Source: Nephromyces sp. MM_2019 (Eukaryota > Apicomplexa > Aconoidasida > Nephromycida). From it: a DNA stretch of 57,807 bases. The first letter of the stretch is position 1, and the number at the start of each line of letters is the position of its first letter. Under the pieces are notes generated by a model that made no database searches, had not been told where the DNA came from, and saw nothing but the letters and a program-made list of their open reading frames with translations. Shown here piece after piece: positions 46,578 through 57,807 of the stretch. Position numbers and translations under genes: made by a program. Where the stretch lies: assembly GCA_015657535.1 (NCBI GenBank), contig JADHZB010000031.1, forward strand, positions 1-57,807. Direction: 5' to 3'.

Positions 46578-48161
46578 ATGGCAACAAATACACTTATATC
46601 CAAGCTTAATCCAATGAATATAAAGCCAATTATGGCTATGCTTATTCAAAATTATACTTTGAAATTCTTTATGCTTTTAACAAGTGTTTACTTAGGTATT
46701 AAAGGTGTACATTATAATTACTTTGAACTTATTGAATTACCATATTACAGAGCTCTTAAATTAGATGGTACAGTATATCAAACTAATAGTGCTATATCTT
46801 GGGCACCTTGGTCCATAAAGGGGTTCTTTGGTATGATGAGTGATGTTTTACCTTTGTTTGGCTACCAAAAGAGACACTATATGATAAGTTACAATTTATT
46901 GAGCACTTTTGGAATTATTACAATATACCTCACCCCTGATGAAGTTGTTACAAAATATACTGCTATTCCAGCACTTTGTTTATTTTTAGTTAATGTCCAA
47001 GTAACAGCACAAAATTTGCTTTCTGAAGGAAAATATGTTGAGTTTATGAGAAAAAGTCCATATATATATATACTGATATAAATATGGACTTTAATTACTG
47101 TTTCAGAATTCCTTCCTGCTTTAACAGTTGGATTTGTCTCTCAATACAGTCTGTCTAAATATTTATTTCTAATCATGTTACCATTTAGTCTACAGACATT
47201 AGAATTTTTACTTGCAGGCTGTATGGTAAATGATAATGTACCTAAAGAAGCTTAAAATAAATTTAATAAAGAGAAAATTAAACGGGAATATGAACCCTTT
47301 ATGGAAGCCTTGATAATGCTATTTATTATTCACTATAGGCAGAGTTTTCTTAGGTACTATTTTTTCTTCAAGTTTTATACAAACGATTTACAAGGTAATA
47401 TCTTCCCTATTAACGTATAGCATCATGCTACTTCTTATTACCAGTAATGATAGCAAATGCAAATTTATTCATATTCATATTGGTGGTGTGATTAATCAAC
47501 ATAGATGGTGAATTAGAATATTATCATACAGCAACTCCCGAGTGCATTCAAGATGCTCCTCATTTTGATATGGTATATTACCGTACGTGGACATTCATTG
47601 GCAAGTATGGTACCAGCAGTCATTGGCCTATGGTGTTTCCAAGCATCCATGACTGGATTGAAATATGAACATATTTTTTGGATCTCAACAATTTTAAGTA
47701 TAGCAGGCTCAATTTTTGATATTGTAATTGTGAATTGATGGAGTATTGCCGTTGGCATTACTGACCATGCAATGTATATCATTGGAGGTACAATTATCTT
47801 TAACGTAATATATATGCTAAATACAATGCCTATCAATTTTTTAATCTCACGCATGTGTCCTCGGGGAATAGAAGCAACAATTTATGCCCTTTTAGCAGGG
47901 TTTGTCTCTTATGGTCTTAATTTAGCTAAATATTCAGGTGTGTATACTATCCCTCTGCTTGAAATCGTAACTCTTCCTACAAAAGATACGGCTTGTAATT
48001 TTACAAACATGACATATTTAATACTAATATCTCGCATCCTTTTACCTTTGATAAATATTCCAGCAAGCTTTATATTGCTTCCAAACAAGTATATTCATGA
48101 TATTGTTCTGAATGAAACTGATACATCAATAGGTTATGATAATCTCAAAACAAAGAAATAG
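46578..48161 (+). pseudogene. Degenerate BT1 (folate/biopterin transporter) family copy
   Basis: The first 160 codons are open and clearly of the BT1 family (LGIKGVHYNYFELIELPYYR; PWSIKGFFGMMSDVLPLFGY). The frame then breaks. A TAA at 47079-47081 follows a TATATATA tract, another TAA lies at 47253-47255 and a TAG at 47418-47420. Frame shifts near 47420 and 47600 follow, and a TGA at 47736-47738 sits where its paralogs have Arg or Lys. Homologous stretches resume (DAPHF, MVPAVIGLWCFQ, PINFLISRMCPRGIEATIYA) up to the TAG at 48159-48161. The two downstream paralogs are intronless and intact, so splicing is an unlikely explanation. A truncated 167-residue product is possible but would lack most of the membrane domain. 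Confidence 0.88.
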
Positions 48162-49664
48162 ATCTTACTCGAAGCTAATAAAGAACAAATTCAACATACA
48201 TAAAACCTATATGTATATTTTATTATAAATGCAGTTTTTAGCAAGGTAATACATAATACATAATTGTTTTACATGCACTAGAAGGTTATATATACACTAC
48301 ATATATGATTAATATCCTCTTTATTTATAAAAGTTATTATAATACCCTATATATAAATTAGAATAAATCTATAAAACGAAGCAATCTTTTTGTTTAAATA
48401 TTTACAAGTATATTTCTTTATCACACTATCCCTCTATTTTTTAATAAAATTTTAAATGTATATATATATAAACAAATAGCAAAAGTAGTATAATTATAAA
48501 ATCCGAAATGAAATTCGTACTGATTTTAATAGATGTATTTCCAAAAGTTTTTAAAACTTATTTGAAATGAATCAGTTGATAACAAATAAGGAAAAATAAT
48601 ATTAGCAACATTACAGACAATAAACATTTCAGTAGTAAAGTTTATAGTGAAATCCATTAAATTTAAGTATTTAAACTGAATGGAATAAATATATAAACCA
48701 TATTTCGAATAAATATATTTAAAATATAACAACCATTGACTTAAGAGCTTTAGTATTGGATTAAATTTAGAAGGAACCTATTTGACAAATGAAATAGCTA
48801 CAAGACAAGGGACTACACAAGTAAGTAATCACTTATTATTTTTCGAATATAAGATTTAAAGGCTTTGCACATTACGGTAACTAAATATCAATCAAGGAAG
48901 CACAAATTCTCTTACACTTAGTGATGATTCATTTGATTAACAATTAGTGCATGTTTGGTGAAATATTTAATCGATATTGTGGATTTTATACTGGTGAAAA
49001 GTATTATTTCGAAAATTAACTACAAAAGCTTACACTGAAAAAGCTATTCAAAACAGGTTTGATACATTAACTACCCTAATGAATCACTACATTGCTTCTA
49101 AGTCATCCAAATACTTTTGTTAGAATGTAGGATTTGCCTTACGACTAAACTTTCAACAAATAGAAACAAAATAATTGATATTTGAAATTGTCACTTGCCT
49201 CGCCTTTGATATATAATCTCTTAGTTTACCAGTAGTTTATTTGAATGTCATAGGATGCAAAACACTTAAACAATTACCATAAAAAATTAAACAAGATATA
49301 ATATCTAGATAAAAACTTGGTTCCTCACATGCTATTTGATATAATAACATAGATTTCTATTACTTTGCATTGTTTCCGAAATTGAAAAGTAGCTACTTAA
49401 AAAAGCTCTGTCCAATACCAATTTTTATACTAAGACATAATTAAAAGAAAAAGCAACCTTGAAAAGTATGCCATAGGTTAACAGGAATATTGCAAAATTG
49501 AAGAAATTCTATTTTTAATATATTAAATACATAATTTTAATATCCTACAATTATAGAACATATGCACCAGGTCACTTTTACTATATCCTCCAAATTTTAA
49601 ATTATTTTTATAAATTGCTCTTGTATATATATATTCAGTCCCGTTTCCTTCTTAACGTGATAAC
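48162..49664. other. Intergenic spacer within the BT1 array
   Basis: AT-rich, no coding segment recognised; presumably carries the promoter of the second copy. Confidence 0.5.
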
Positions 49665-51263
49665 ATGTCTATAAAAAATAATAAACTTTTGACTGCTTTG
49701 AGCCCTCTAGCAGCTTTTAAATTTGCAAAAGACTTAAAACATCACTATGGAATCAAGTTTACACTTATGATTTTCAGTAATTACGTAGGAATAAAAGGTG
49801 CATTGAAATCTTTTATCGAGCTTGGAGAATTACCATATTATAGGGAAGCAGGATGGAACCTATTAGACTACCAAAAAGCCATAGCATTTAGTAGCTTACC
49901 ATGGGCAATAAAGGGATTCCCAGGAATATTAAGCGATCTATTCCCGATATTTGGGTTCGAAAAATCATCTTATCTGATAATTTATTCTATCTTGGGATTT
50001 TCTTCACTATTAGTTATTACATTTGCCCATTTCGACTCTAATACAAGCCACTTTGGTTTACCCGCCACCTTCTTTTTCCTTGCACAATGTCAATCATCTT
50101 TTTCAGATATCCTTTTGGAAGGAAAATACGTAGATTTAATGAATAAGTACCAACAAAATAATGGGAGCATTATTTCATTTAGCTACTTTTGTATCTCATT
50201 AGGTTCTTTAATCCCAGCATCATCAGCAGGAATACTAGCTGATAGAATGGATCCAAGGTTTGTAATAGGAGCTGCAATCCCATTTTCTTTACAATCATTT
50301 TTTTTTATTCTAGCTGGCTGTTGTATTGAAGACAAGGTGCCTCCATATAGAAATAATCGTTTTGACATTGTTAAGGCTAAAAGGCTTGCACCCATATTTA
50401 TTTTGGCGACGATTATGACATTTGGTGGAATGGGGCAAGGAATAGTAGCTATATTCGGTACAAGCACATATAGTACTATATATTCAGCGATTGCAGCTAC
50501 GATTTTGCATATTTCGGCATTTATAGGTTTACCCTTATTTGTTGCGAAATTGAATCTTTATCTATTCTTGGGTCAAACATTATATATAAATATTACCCCT
50601 GTTATGAATTATTACTATACCAGTAATGAAAATTGCTCTAATGGACCTCACTTTAATTATAGTTTCTATGTAAGCATAATTGCTATTATAACACATTTAG
50701 CTAATTTCATTGGTATTTGGTTATTTCAATCTGTTTTTACTCAATTTACATATAGAATGATATTTTGGTTTTCTTCTTTACTAAGATGTATAGCATCGCT
50801 TATTGATTTAATCATGGTTGAGAAATGGCATCATGCTATTGGTATACCGGACCACCTTATGTTCTTATTTGGTCAAGGAGTTATATATAATGTCGTGTAT
50901 ATGCTAGAATACTTACCCTTCACATTAATGATTGCCAAAATTTGTCCTAAAAATGTCGAAGTAACATTATTCTCACTAATGTCCGGCTTTGCCAATTATG
51001 GTGGAAGCATCAGTAAATTTTTAGGTAACTCTATGACAGAACTTCTTGGTGTATATGCTTTTGATGGTGGTCCATGCAATTTCGAAAATTTATCCTTGTT
51101 GATCATCCTGAGCAATACCATTATACCACTTTTACTAGTACCTCTGGCCTTCTTTTTTATTCCAAATAAGTATGTGGGTGAAAATATATCTGAAACTACA
51201 TTTGAAAATGCAAGTTACCTCATACCCCTTGTTAAATATCAACATCAGACTGAACAACTATAA
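49665..51263 (+). CDS. BT1-family (folate/biopterin-type) membrane transporter, copy 2
   Basis: A single-exon 532-residue protein with about 12 membrane spans. The family signature is intact: GIKGALKSFIELGELPYYRE at about 43-62, then LPWAIKGFPGILSDLFPIFG (about 84-103). LLEGKYVDLMNKY, IPASSAGILADRMDPRFVIG, LFQSVFTQFTYRMIFW and LMIAKICPKNVEVTLFSLMSG follow. BT1 proteins are major-facilitator relatives that carry folates and pterins in kinetoplastids, plants and apicomplexans. Substrate and membrane location are inferred from family only. No signal peptide is seen. The gene lies between a broken and an intact paralog in the same orientation, so the group arose by tandem duplication. Confidence 0.88.
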   Translation: MSIKNNKLLTALSPLAAFKFAKDLKHHYGIKFTLMIFSNYVGIKGALKSFIELGELPYYREAGWNLLDYQKAIAFSSLPWAIKGFPGILSDLFPIFGFEKSSYLIIYSILGFSSLLVITFAHFDSNTSHFGLPATFFFLAQCQSSFSDILLEGKYVDLMNKYQQNNGSIISFSYFCISLGSLIPASSAGILADRMDPRFVIGAAIPFSLQSFFFILAGCCIEDKVPPYRNNRFDIVKAKRLAPIFILATIMTFGGMGQGIVAIFGTSTYSTIYSAIAATILHISAFIGLPLFVAKLNLYLFLGQTLYINITPVMNYYYTSNENCSNGPHFNYSFYVSIIAIITHLANFIGIWLFQSVFTQFTYRMIFWFSSLLRCIASLIDLIMVEKWHHAIGIPDHLMFLFGQGVIYNVVYMLEYLPFTLMIAKICPKNVEVTLFSLMSGFANYGGSISKFLGNSMTELLGVYAFDGGPCNFENLSLLIILSNTIIPLLLVPLAFFFIPNKYVGENISETTFENASYLIPLVKYQHQTEQL

Positions 51264-52191
51264 AATGATTCAAGTTTTGTAAATTTTCTGAGATTTATTC
51301 TCCTTCGATTTTTATTTATTTGTTTGTAGTTACCTCAAGGCCAGCCTTGTATTTAATTTGTTAGTTTAAACTTGTACCTCTATCGAGGCTAGCCATAGCT
51401 ATAAATTGTTTTTGTTTAAACTTGTATTCTGTAGCAAATTTTTTTTTTGTTGAAAATTGTATTCTCTATCAAAACTTTTTTTTGTATGAGTAAAAACTTG
51501 CAATATTGTAAATTAACTAATTCATCATCCTCCTAAATTTCCTATAATCAATTTTTAGTACAAATAGCTTAGACAAAAATTGTCAAGAGAAATAAAATAA
51601 CCAGCCTTCCAACAAATTGATTTCTGAAATTCCATTCACTAAATGTTAGCACTAATCCAAAACTTAATCTTGAAAAACAAAACATTTCATTTATTTCTGC
51701 TAATTATTCAATCTCTTTGATAAGTGACAACACACAAATTACTAGTTTGAAATAAAACTTTTGATTTATAATGGATTATTATGGAATTTAATTTGTTATC
51801 GAAACAATATAAAAGAATACATAAGTTTTACATACCACGAAGTTATAAAAACAAGTAAATAAAACCTTTATTTCTAATAGAAAAAGGAGAAAACTGATGC
51901 AAGAAACTATCTAAAACTAGCAAGGTCACAAGAAAGCTAAGAGATTGATTAAGCAAGCCATTGATACCGATAACGAAAAACGATTTGAATTTTCCAAAAT
52001 TGGTGTTTTTGAACGCTTAAAATTCTTTAAGTTAAACCCTCGAATCATTGTCAATTCTATCATTTTCCAAATAAACGTTAACATTATATCTTGTAAATAA
52101 CATATTTTTATTAAAATTTGAAATCTACCTTGAATATATAATTTTCTATCTTCTGATCAAATTATCTATAAGTTTGAAATATATAGAAATT
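51264..52191. other. Intergenic spacer with T-rich imperfect repeats
   Basis: Between 51330 and 51500, imperfect repeats of TTTAAACTTGTA-like units and T runs follow the end of copy 2. No gene recognised. Confidence 0.55.
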
Positions 52192-53820
52192 ATGGCAAAG
52201 CAATCATTTTTTATAAGGGCCGCCAAGGCAATAAACCCTATGAACATTTACCATTTCTGGAATGTGACAGTTCATCACTTTGGTTTTAAGTTTTCATTAC
52301 TACTTGTTAGCAACTACTTTGGTATCAAAGGAGCTTTAAAAGAATTTGCACAAGGCTTAGAATTACCACTCTACCGTGAAGGGGGATGGGATGCATCTGT
52401 TAAACAAAAGAATTCGGCAGTATCTCAGTTACCTAATGCTATGAAAGGCTTTGCCGGAGCATTAAGCGATCTAATGCCTATATTTGGATATGAGAAAGGG
52501 TCGTACATGGTTATTTATACAATCATATCAGCACTCTGCATTATGGGTTTAATGTTTGTTGACTTTGAAAAAGGAGTAACTTCAGACAAGATTCCAGCAA
52601 TGCTCTTTTTTGGAATTTTTGCACAATCTGCTTTCCTGGATATATTCATGGAAGGTAAATATGCTGATTTAATGAATAAAAGCCCAGGATCACGTGCAAC
52701 TGCTATTACGTTCAGCTATTTCATGATTACTGTTGGAGCTATTTTGCCCGGTTTTACTGTGGGAACTTTATCAGACGTTATACCTGTTAAATATATTTTT
52801 ATTATTCCACTACCTTTAGCCGTGCAACCAATATTTTTTATATTTGCTGGGTGTATGGTTGATGACAAAGCAGCTCCACATCGTAACAATCGATTTGATT
52901 ACGTGAAAGCCAGACAAGAATCTTCAATTTTAATCCTAACTGTTACCGTCGCTGTTCTTTCACTGATATCCGCGTTTATAGGGTTGTTTGGAACATCATT
53001 TGCACAATTTGTATATTCTTTATGTGCTTCTGTATTTGTAGCTTTATTAGCATATTACTTCTTACCAATAATGGTTGCAGGCGTCAATGTATATGTTTAC
53101 CTTACCCAAACCCTTTATCTAGACCTTAGTGGACCATTAGAATATTTTTATACTGGTGATGAACTATGTGTACCGGGTGGGCCTCATTTTAGTTACACTT
53201 ACTACAAAACCTGGGTTGTAGTGGTTGGTGTTCTAGCACAATTAGCAGGTATTTGGTTATTCCAGTCAGTTATTAGTTATTGGAGATATCGTCCAATTTT
53301 TTGGATTACTACATGCGTCAGATGTATTGCATCTTTATTTGATATTGTTATTATTAATCGCTGGAATATAGCATTAGGTGTACCAGACAAGCTCGCATTT
53401 ATGCTTGGAAATACTATAATATATCAAGTTTGCTTCATGATTGACTTTTTACCCGTAACATTGATTATTGCTAAAGTTTGTCCAAAGAATATTGAAACCT
53501 CTCTATTTGCAATTTTGGCTGGTTATGGTAATTTTGGACAAGCTGCCGGTAAGTTTGTTGGGAACTATTTGGTAGAAAGCTATGATATAGTTTTACTTGC
53601 AAAGGGACCAGGTTGCAACTATGACAACTTAGTTTGGGTTATTCTTATTAGCCACCTTTTTCTACCTATGATACAAGTACCATTAACATTTGTCCTTCTA
53701 CCTAATAATAAAGTTGATGAAAATATTGCTGATGCAACTTTCGAAAACCCAAGATATCTATTCAGAAAATCTCGTGAGCAATCTTACGAGGAGAGAATGA
53801 AAAATACAATAGAAGCATAA
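52192..53820 (+). CDS. BT1-family (folate/biopterin-type) membrane transporter, copy 3
   Basis: A single-exon 542-residue protein starting at the ATG at 52192; the open frame extends six codons upstream but only to a TTG. About 12 membrane spans. Landmarks parallel copy 2: YFGIKGALKEFAQGLELPLY, MKGFAGALSDLMPIFGYEKG, MEGKYADLMNKSPGSRA, DELCVPGGPHFSYTYY, LFQSVISYWRYRPIFW and LIIAKVCPKNIETSLFA. The usual Pro-Trp before the conserved Lys-Gly is Pro-Asn here (LPNAMKG), which may alter substrate handling. Its sequence differs from copy 2 at many positions, so the duplication is old. The C-terminal tail is polar and charged (RKSREQSYEERMKN). Confidence 0.88.
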   Translation: MAKQSFFIRAAKAINPMNIYHFWNVTVHHFGFKFSLLLVSNYFGIKGALKEFAQGLELPLYREGGWDASVKQKNSAVSQLPNAMKGFAGALSDLMPIFGYEKGSYMVIYTIISALCIMGLMFVDFEKGVTSDKIPAMLFFGIFAQSAFLDIFMEGKYADLMNKSPGSRATAITFSYFMITVGAILPGFTVGTLSDVIPVKYIFIIPLPLAVQPIFFIFAGCMVDDKAAPHRNNRFDYVKARQESSILILTVTVAVLSLISAFIGLFGTSFAQFVYSLCASVFVALLAYYFLPIMVAGVNVYVYLTQTLYLDLSGPLEYFYTGDELCVPGGPHFSYTYYKTWVVVVGVLAQLAGIWLFQSVISYWRYRPIFWITTCVRCIASLFDIVIINRWNIALGVPDKLAFMLGNTIIYQVCFMIDFLPVTLIIAKVCPKNIETSLFAILAGYGNFGQAAGKFVGNYLVESYDIVLLAKGPGCNYDNLVWVILISHLFLPMIQVPLTFVLLPNNKVDENIADATFENPRYLFRKSREQSYEERMKNTIEA

Positions 53821-55163
53821 AAATATTTTCCGATAGCTCTATTTTACCTTTTTACATACTTGAAATTTATTATACAATTACTTCAATTTAATTACCTAAC
53901 ACATTCTAAAAACCTTGTATGATTAATTTTATAAAATATGGGAAATATAAAATCCAATATTTCCAACTTTTTTGAACTGTATTTATTGATAAATTTTTAT
54001 TCGGAAATGCTTAAATTTAATATACATACTCCTATCCCTCTTTTCTTTTCTAATTTTTTTCGATATTGAAGATACATACACCTAAATATTGTAATCATTA
54101 TTGAATTTTATTTTGTTGAATTTAAAACTATTAGCTTGTATAAAATTTATTTTGACACTATTATTTTAAGTATTTCCTTTTTTTATTTTAACTTTTTAGT
54201 TTTTACACAAGTAGTAAATAATATATATAATTACCATCATCAATCACACGATTTAAATACCCAAATTTTAAAAATAGAATCCTGTGTTGTATTTAAAAAT
54301 ATTGTATCATTAATATTTTATAGATCATTTCATTACTTCTTCATGTTGATATAAACAGAAATAACAAAAATTATTAAACTATATGTAAATATCAATAACT
54401 ATATGTAAATATCAATAACAAATATTGATATTCTTATTAGATGTCTCTGTATAATAGTTACCAGTTATTGAGAATTTATTAGTACATTTCACTACTTCAA
54501 TTGGTTAATAAATAGACTAGCACAATTAAAGTTAATTATATGGTGTTTATATAATAAATCAATTAAAATTAATAATATATCATTTAATTAAACAGTTCGT
54601 ACTTTAGAAATCGTGCTGTAGTATAATTATTTAACACGATGGAAAAAAATTAAAAACTTTTTAGAGAAACAAAAAAAAACGAATTAGGAATAAGTTAATA
54701 TCAAGTATATATTAATGAGATGACTTATTTGAAGATACAATTATGATGATAAAAAGTGTAGATATATAAATTAAGTATATGAATAAAAGACATCTTGTAT
54801 GAAGAATTTTCCTGTTAAAAATTTTCTTAAAATGTGAACCATTTCGATTAGTTGACAAGATATTTATTATATATTTGATTGAAATTAATTAATACTGAAC
54901 ACTTAATTTCTAATATCATTTCAAATTCTCTGGGTATATGATAAACTAGAATGTCTTCCTAGGATAAATATAATGTTACGAAAAACTGTAATTAAACATC
55001 ATCAATATTGATTTACGTGAATACTTGCCACACAGTTTATACCCATTTTCAATACCATTTTTGATGTACATCTTCCTTCTTCTACAAAAAGCTGATGCAT
55101 ATAATGTATTGAATCTTAATAAGTTAATTTAAATCCCCTTGTCTAAAATAACATCCACAATAG
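53821..55163. other. Intergenic spacer
   Basis: AT-rich gap with a 20-bp tandem duplication at 54378-54418. A Phe/Tyr-rich open frame at 54136-54354 is not convincing. No gene. Confidence 0.5.
54378..54418. repeat. 20-bp tandem duplication
   Basis: Two direct copies of ACTATATGTAAATATCAATA with a 20-bp period in the spacer after BT1 copy 3. Confidence 0.8.
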
Positions 55164-57807
55164 ATGATGAGGATAATTTTTCAAAGATTTCAACAATCCC
55201 TTTTTGGGCTTGAGTCCACACTACTTAGAACCGCTACCAGTCCCAAAAATTACACTTTTAATCACGATTACTACACCCCAACTTATACGATCATCAATGG
55301 GCCCTACATTAATAACTCCAATCCCTATAAATTCATCACATATCCCTATAACTACAACTCCAACCTCTATAACTATACCTATAGTCGCTATAATCACAAT
55401 CCCAACAACAGTCCCAGTTGCTACACCCGTAGTTACTATAACCATAGCCTCAATAGTTATAATCACAGCTCCAATCTCTATAACTATACCTGTAGTTACT
55501 ATCACCAGATAAACCAACCTAGAGTTAAACATAGTTACTTTCAATGGAATTTACGATGCTTTTCTACAAAGAATTCAAACAACTCGAAAATTCCCGAAAA
55601 GATTGAAAGCGTTGGAATGGAATCAGAAACTCATAAATCATCATCAACTACAATTCCACAAGATTCTCTTGACTCTCTAAAACCGTTGAATTTCTCAGCC
55701 TCTGCACATCGAATAAAACCATTGAATTCGGCAGACCTACCAATCTCTGCTGACAACACACACTCATTAGGTTCACTAAACTCAGAGGATTCCCTTTACT
55801 CTGAAAATGTACAATCACCTCCACCTAAAGAATTATCATTAAACAACTCATTGAACACGACACACACATCTCTGAGTGAACATAACAGGAAAAAGGTAAA
55901 TCAGTATATTTACATAATGATAATATTAGAAGTTACACTGCTTGTATTGTTTACAAATTTCTAATACATTTTCATAATCCATACCTACTATATGTATTTT
56001 ACACATTCCTTATCTTAACAATTTATAATGTTACATTTTTTTTTCACACACAATTTTTTCTTTGTGAGACATCTTTAAAAATCAAAATAATTACAATTGA
56101 TAACTTAAATGTACAACCCCAATAGTTATTCCTATTGAAACGAAATTGTTCGATTTATCTTATTCATGTGTATAATTACAGTATATCCAGTTTTTCTCAA
56201 AAAACATGTATATATATAATAAAAAAAAATATGTTATATATATGAATACATATATACACACATATATCTATGAATATATATTAGCTTTAAGAGTTTGTAT
56301 TGAATTCTTTTCGTACACACAGACTATACTGACTGTAAGAGAGGCAAAAGAGAATCTTTTAGAGTATCAAAGGAATAAGGGAATTGAATTATACCCTGGT
56401 AAGATTACACACCTACACATTCCAAATTTTTTTTTTATTTTGTATAATATTTTTATGCTTATAAAGGTGGCCCAGTCGATCGTTATTTACCACCCAGAGA
56501 CCCCTCAACCTTACTTATTGAACCTCATAAATTAACTCCTGAAGAAAGGAGATTCCAAATATTTTTCGCTAGTATGTTTTTTTATAAATTTAACTAATAA
56601 AAAATTACACACATATTTCAAAACATACATAAAAAACTAATCTACACATTAATAAAAACAACTGTAACCAATTATTTATACATTTGTACACACCTGATTA
56701 TAAATTAATTACCTAAATATATATACACATAAAAGATTAGAGATATACCTACATACGCACATATATATAAATTCAAAATATACCTATTTAGATATCAAAA
56801 CACAGCCCCCATAAAGCAATTAAATAGATACACACAAATAAGCGCAAAATGAATAATTTCAAACTATTTGACTAATTAAGAAATGTTGAGATATTGTCAC
56901 AATATAATTGTTAATGATCATATACACACAACCCTTTAAATCACTAACATTTTACACACACATATTTTTCGAAAAATTATTTCCAGTCATGCCATGGATA
57001 TTCTTTCTGATGTTACTTTGTTTTCCTTATGCTTTGATGCTATATATTTTACCCAAATTAACACATCCTGATTTTAATAGGTTATATAGCCACACACACA
57101 TCTTATTTTTAACATAATTGATAGCTTATGAGCACATAGACACACACAAACATTTATATACATATACATTTGTATATATCTAAGTTTCTATAATAACAAA
57201 ATAATACTCCCAGATTTTGAGATTCAATTACATATACACACCTTTATATATACATATACACCCCTCCACCCCAACCAAACCTCAACATATACATAAAACT
57301 TTATGTATATATATAAATATATATATATTCCCACCAAATTTAACATATTTATATACACATCAACATATATATATAAATACACCCATCAAACCTCAACATA
57401 CTTGTATATACATATATATATATATACATATATATATACACTTCCACCCCTACCAAACCTCTTCATACTCATATACACATCTTTATACACACACATATAC
57501 CTAATAATAACTATAGAAATGAAGATGCGTGGACACTCTTTGATGGGGAAATGATACCAAATTATGAAATCATCAAAATGAATGATTTGCTAGATATTGT
57601 AGAGAAGCCCTATCCCACCCTTATATTTTATTATCACCCTTTTCAATTTTCATCAAAGATATTGAGACCCCTTATACATGATCTTGCACACATTTTATAG
57701 TAAGTATTATCTATACACATTATATTATATATATTGTATTACACACGATTCATTTTTATTTTTCTTTTTTTTTAAACCATATCTCTTGGGGATTTACACA
57801 CATCTAA
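55164..57807 (+). CDS. Spliced membrane protein with mitochondrial-type leader and Asn/Tyr-rich repeats, partial
   Basis: Exons: 55164-55895, 56323-56398, 56467-56571, 56987-57080 and 57517-57699; the last ends at a GTAAGT donor, so the gene continues beyond the window. Residues 1-27 (MMRIIFQRFQQSLFG...) and RCFSTKNS at about 131-138 resemble mitochondrial presequence features. Residues 30-120 are an Asn/Tyr/Ser-rich imperfect repeat. A Ser-rich linker follows. Then come a charged segment (VREAKENLLEYQRNKG), PVDRYLPPRDPSTLLIEPHK and one membrane span (PWIFFLMLLCFPYALMLYIL). The final exon reads EKPYPTLIFYYHPFQFSSKI, faintly like a thioredoxin fold without its CxxC (weak inference). All exon phases agree. 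The family is not recognised. Confidence 0.72.
55329..55505 (+). repeat. In-frame minisatellite coding for Asn/Tyr-rich repeats
   Basis: Imperfect units around CTATAACTATACC and CTCCAACCTCTATAACTATA recur inside exon 1 of the last gene and encode NSNLYNYTYSRYNHN-like blocks. The same stretch is open in two other frames, which is why spurious Ile/Thr- and Ile/Val-rich frames appear there. Confidence 0.75.

Noticed and set aside
55204..55544. Ile/Thr-rich plus frame and Ile/Val-rich minus frame
   Set aside because: Both are alternate readings of the Asn/Tyr minisatellite in exon 1 of the right-edge gene.
57217..57554. Two Tyr/Ile/His-rich plus frames near the right edge
   Set aside because: Translated TA/CA repeats in an intron; only the part from 57517 is an exon, and in another frame.
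1..57807. CRISPR arrays, tRNA or rRNA genes, insertion sequences
   Set aside because: No regular spaced repeats, no tRNA-like T-loop and acceptor pairing, and no transposase motifs were found by eye. A tRNAscan or Rfam run would be decisive.

Overview
The window looks like nuclear DNA of an AT-rich, intron-rich unicellular eukaryote, most likely an apicomplexan or close alveolate relative (inference). Evidence: genes carry many short GT-AG introns and use the standard code. Most stops are TAA or TGA. Two enzymes of bacterial type (GTP cyclohydrolase II/DHBP synthase and MnmG) begin with signal-peptide-like segments followed by hydrophilic leaders, as expected for import into a secondary plastid. 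No rRNA, tRNA, CRISPR array or transposon was recognised.

Layout. 1-13 kb: a riboflavin-pathway fusion enzyme (+, 2238-3722) and a nine-exon ER-lumenal CS-domain protein (-, 6240-9399), both set in long TA- and CA/TG-rich flanks. 13-30 kb: a three-finger CCCH protein (+), a coiled-coil protein (+), an NSUN-type RNA cytosine methyltransferase (-), an eleven-exon multi-membrane protein of unknown family (-, 22141-25646) and phosphopantetheine adenylyltransferase (-). 30-46 kb: a thirteen-exon MnmG/GidA (+), a small orphan ORF (+), an Alba-domain protein (-), a small spliced helical protein (+), the UFMylation factor DDRGK1/UFBP1 (-) and a twelve-exon SLC35C2-like transporter (+). 46-54 kb: a tandem array of three folate/biopterin-transporter (BT1) family genes, the first a pseudogene and the other two intact and intronless. 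55-57.8 kb: a spliced membrane protein with a mitochondrial-type N-terminus and an Asn/Tyr-rich repeat region, running off the right edge.

Most gene models here were rebuilt by joining exons by hand. In each complete model the exon phases are consistent and the spliced length is divisible by three, which is the main support where homology is weak. Several open reading frames on the opposite strand proved to be shadows of real exons.

Functional links are loose. RibAB feeds FAD synthesis, MnmG uses FAD and a folate cofactor, and BT1 proteins may move folates or pterins. DDRGK1, the KDEF-tailed CS protein and the SLC35 transporter all belong to the endomembrane system. The points most worth following are the reversed domain order of RibAB, the ER CS-domain protein ending in KDEF, the C-terminally shortened MnmG, the unknown multi-membrane family, the decaying BT1 array and a probable 7-nt micro-exon.
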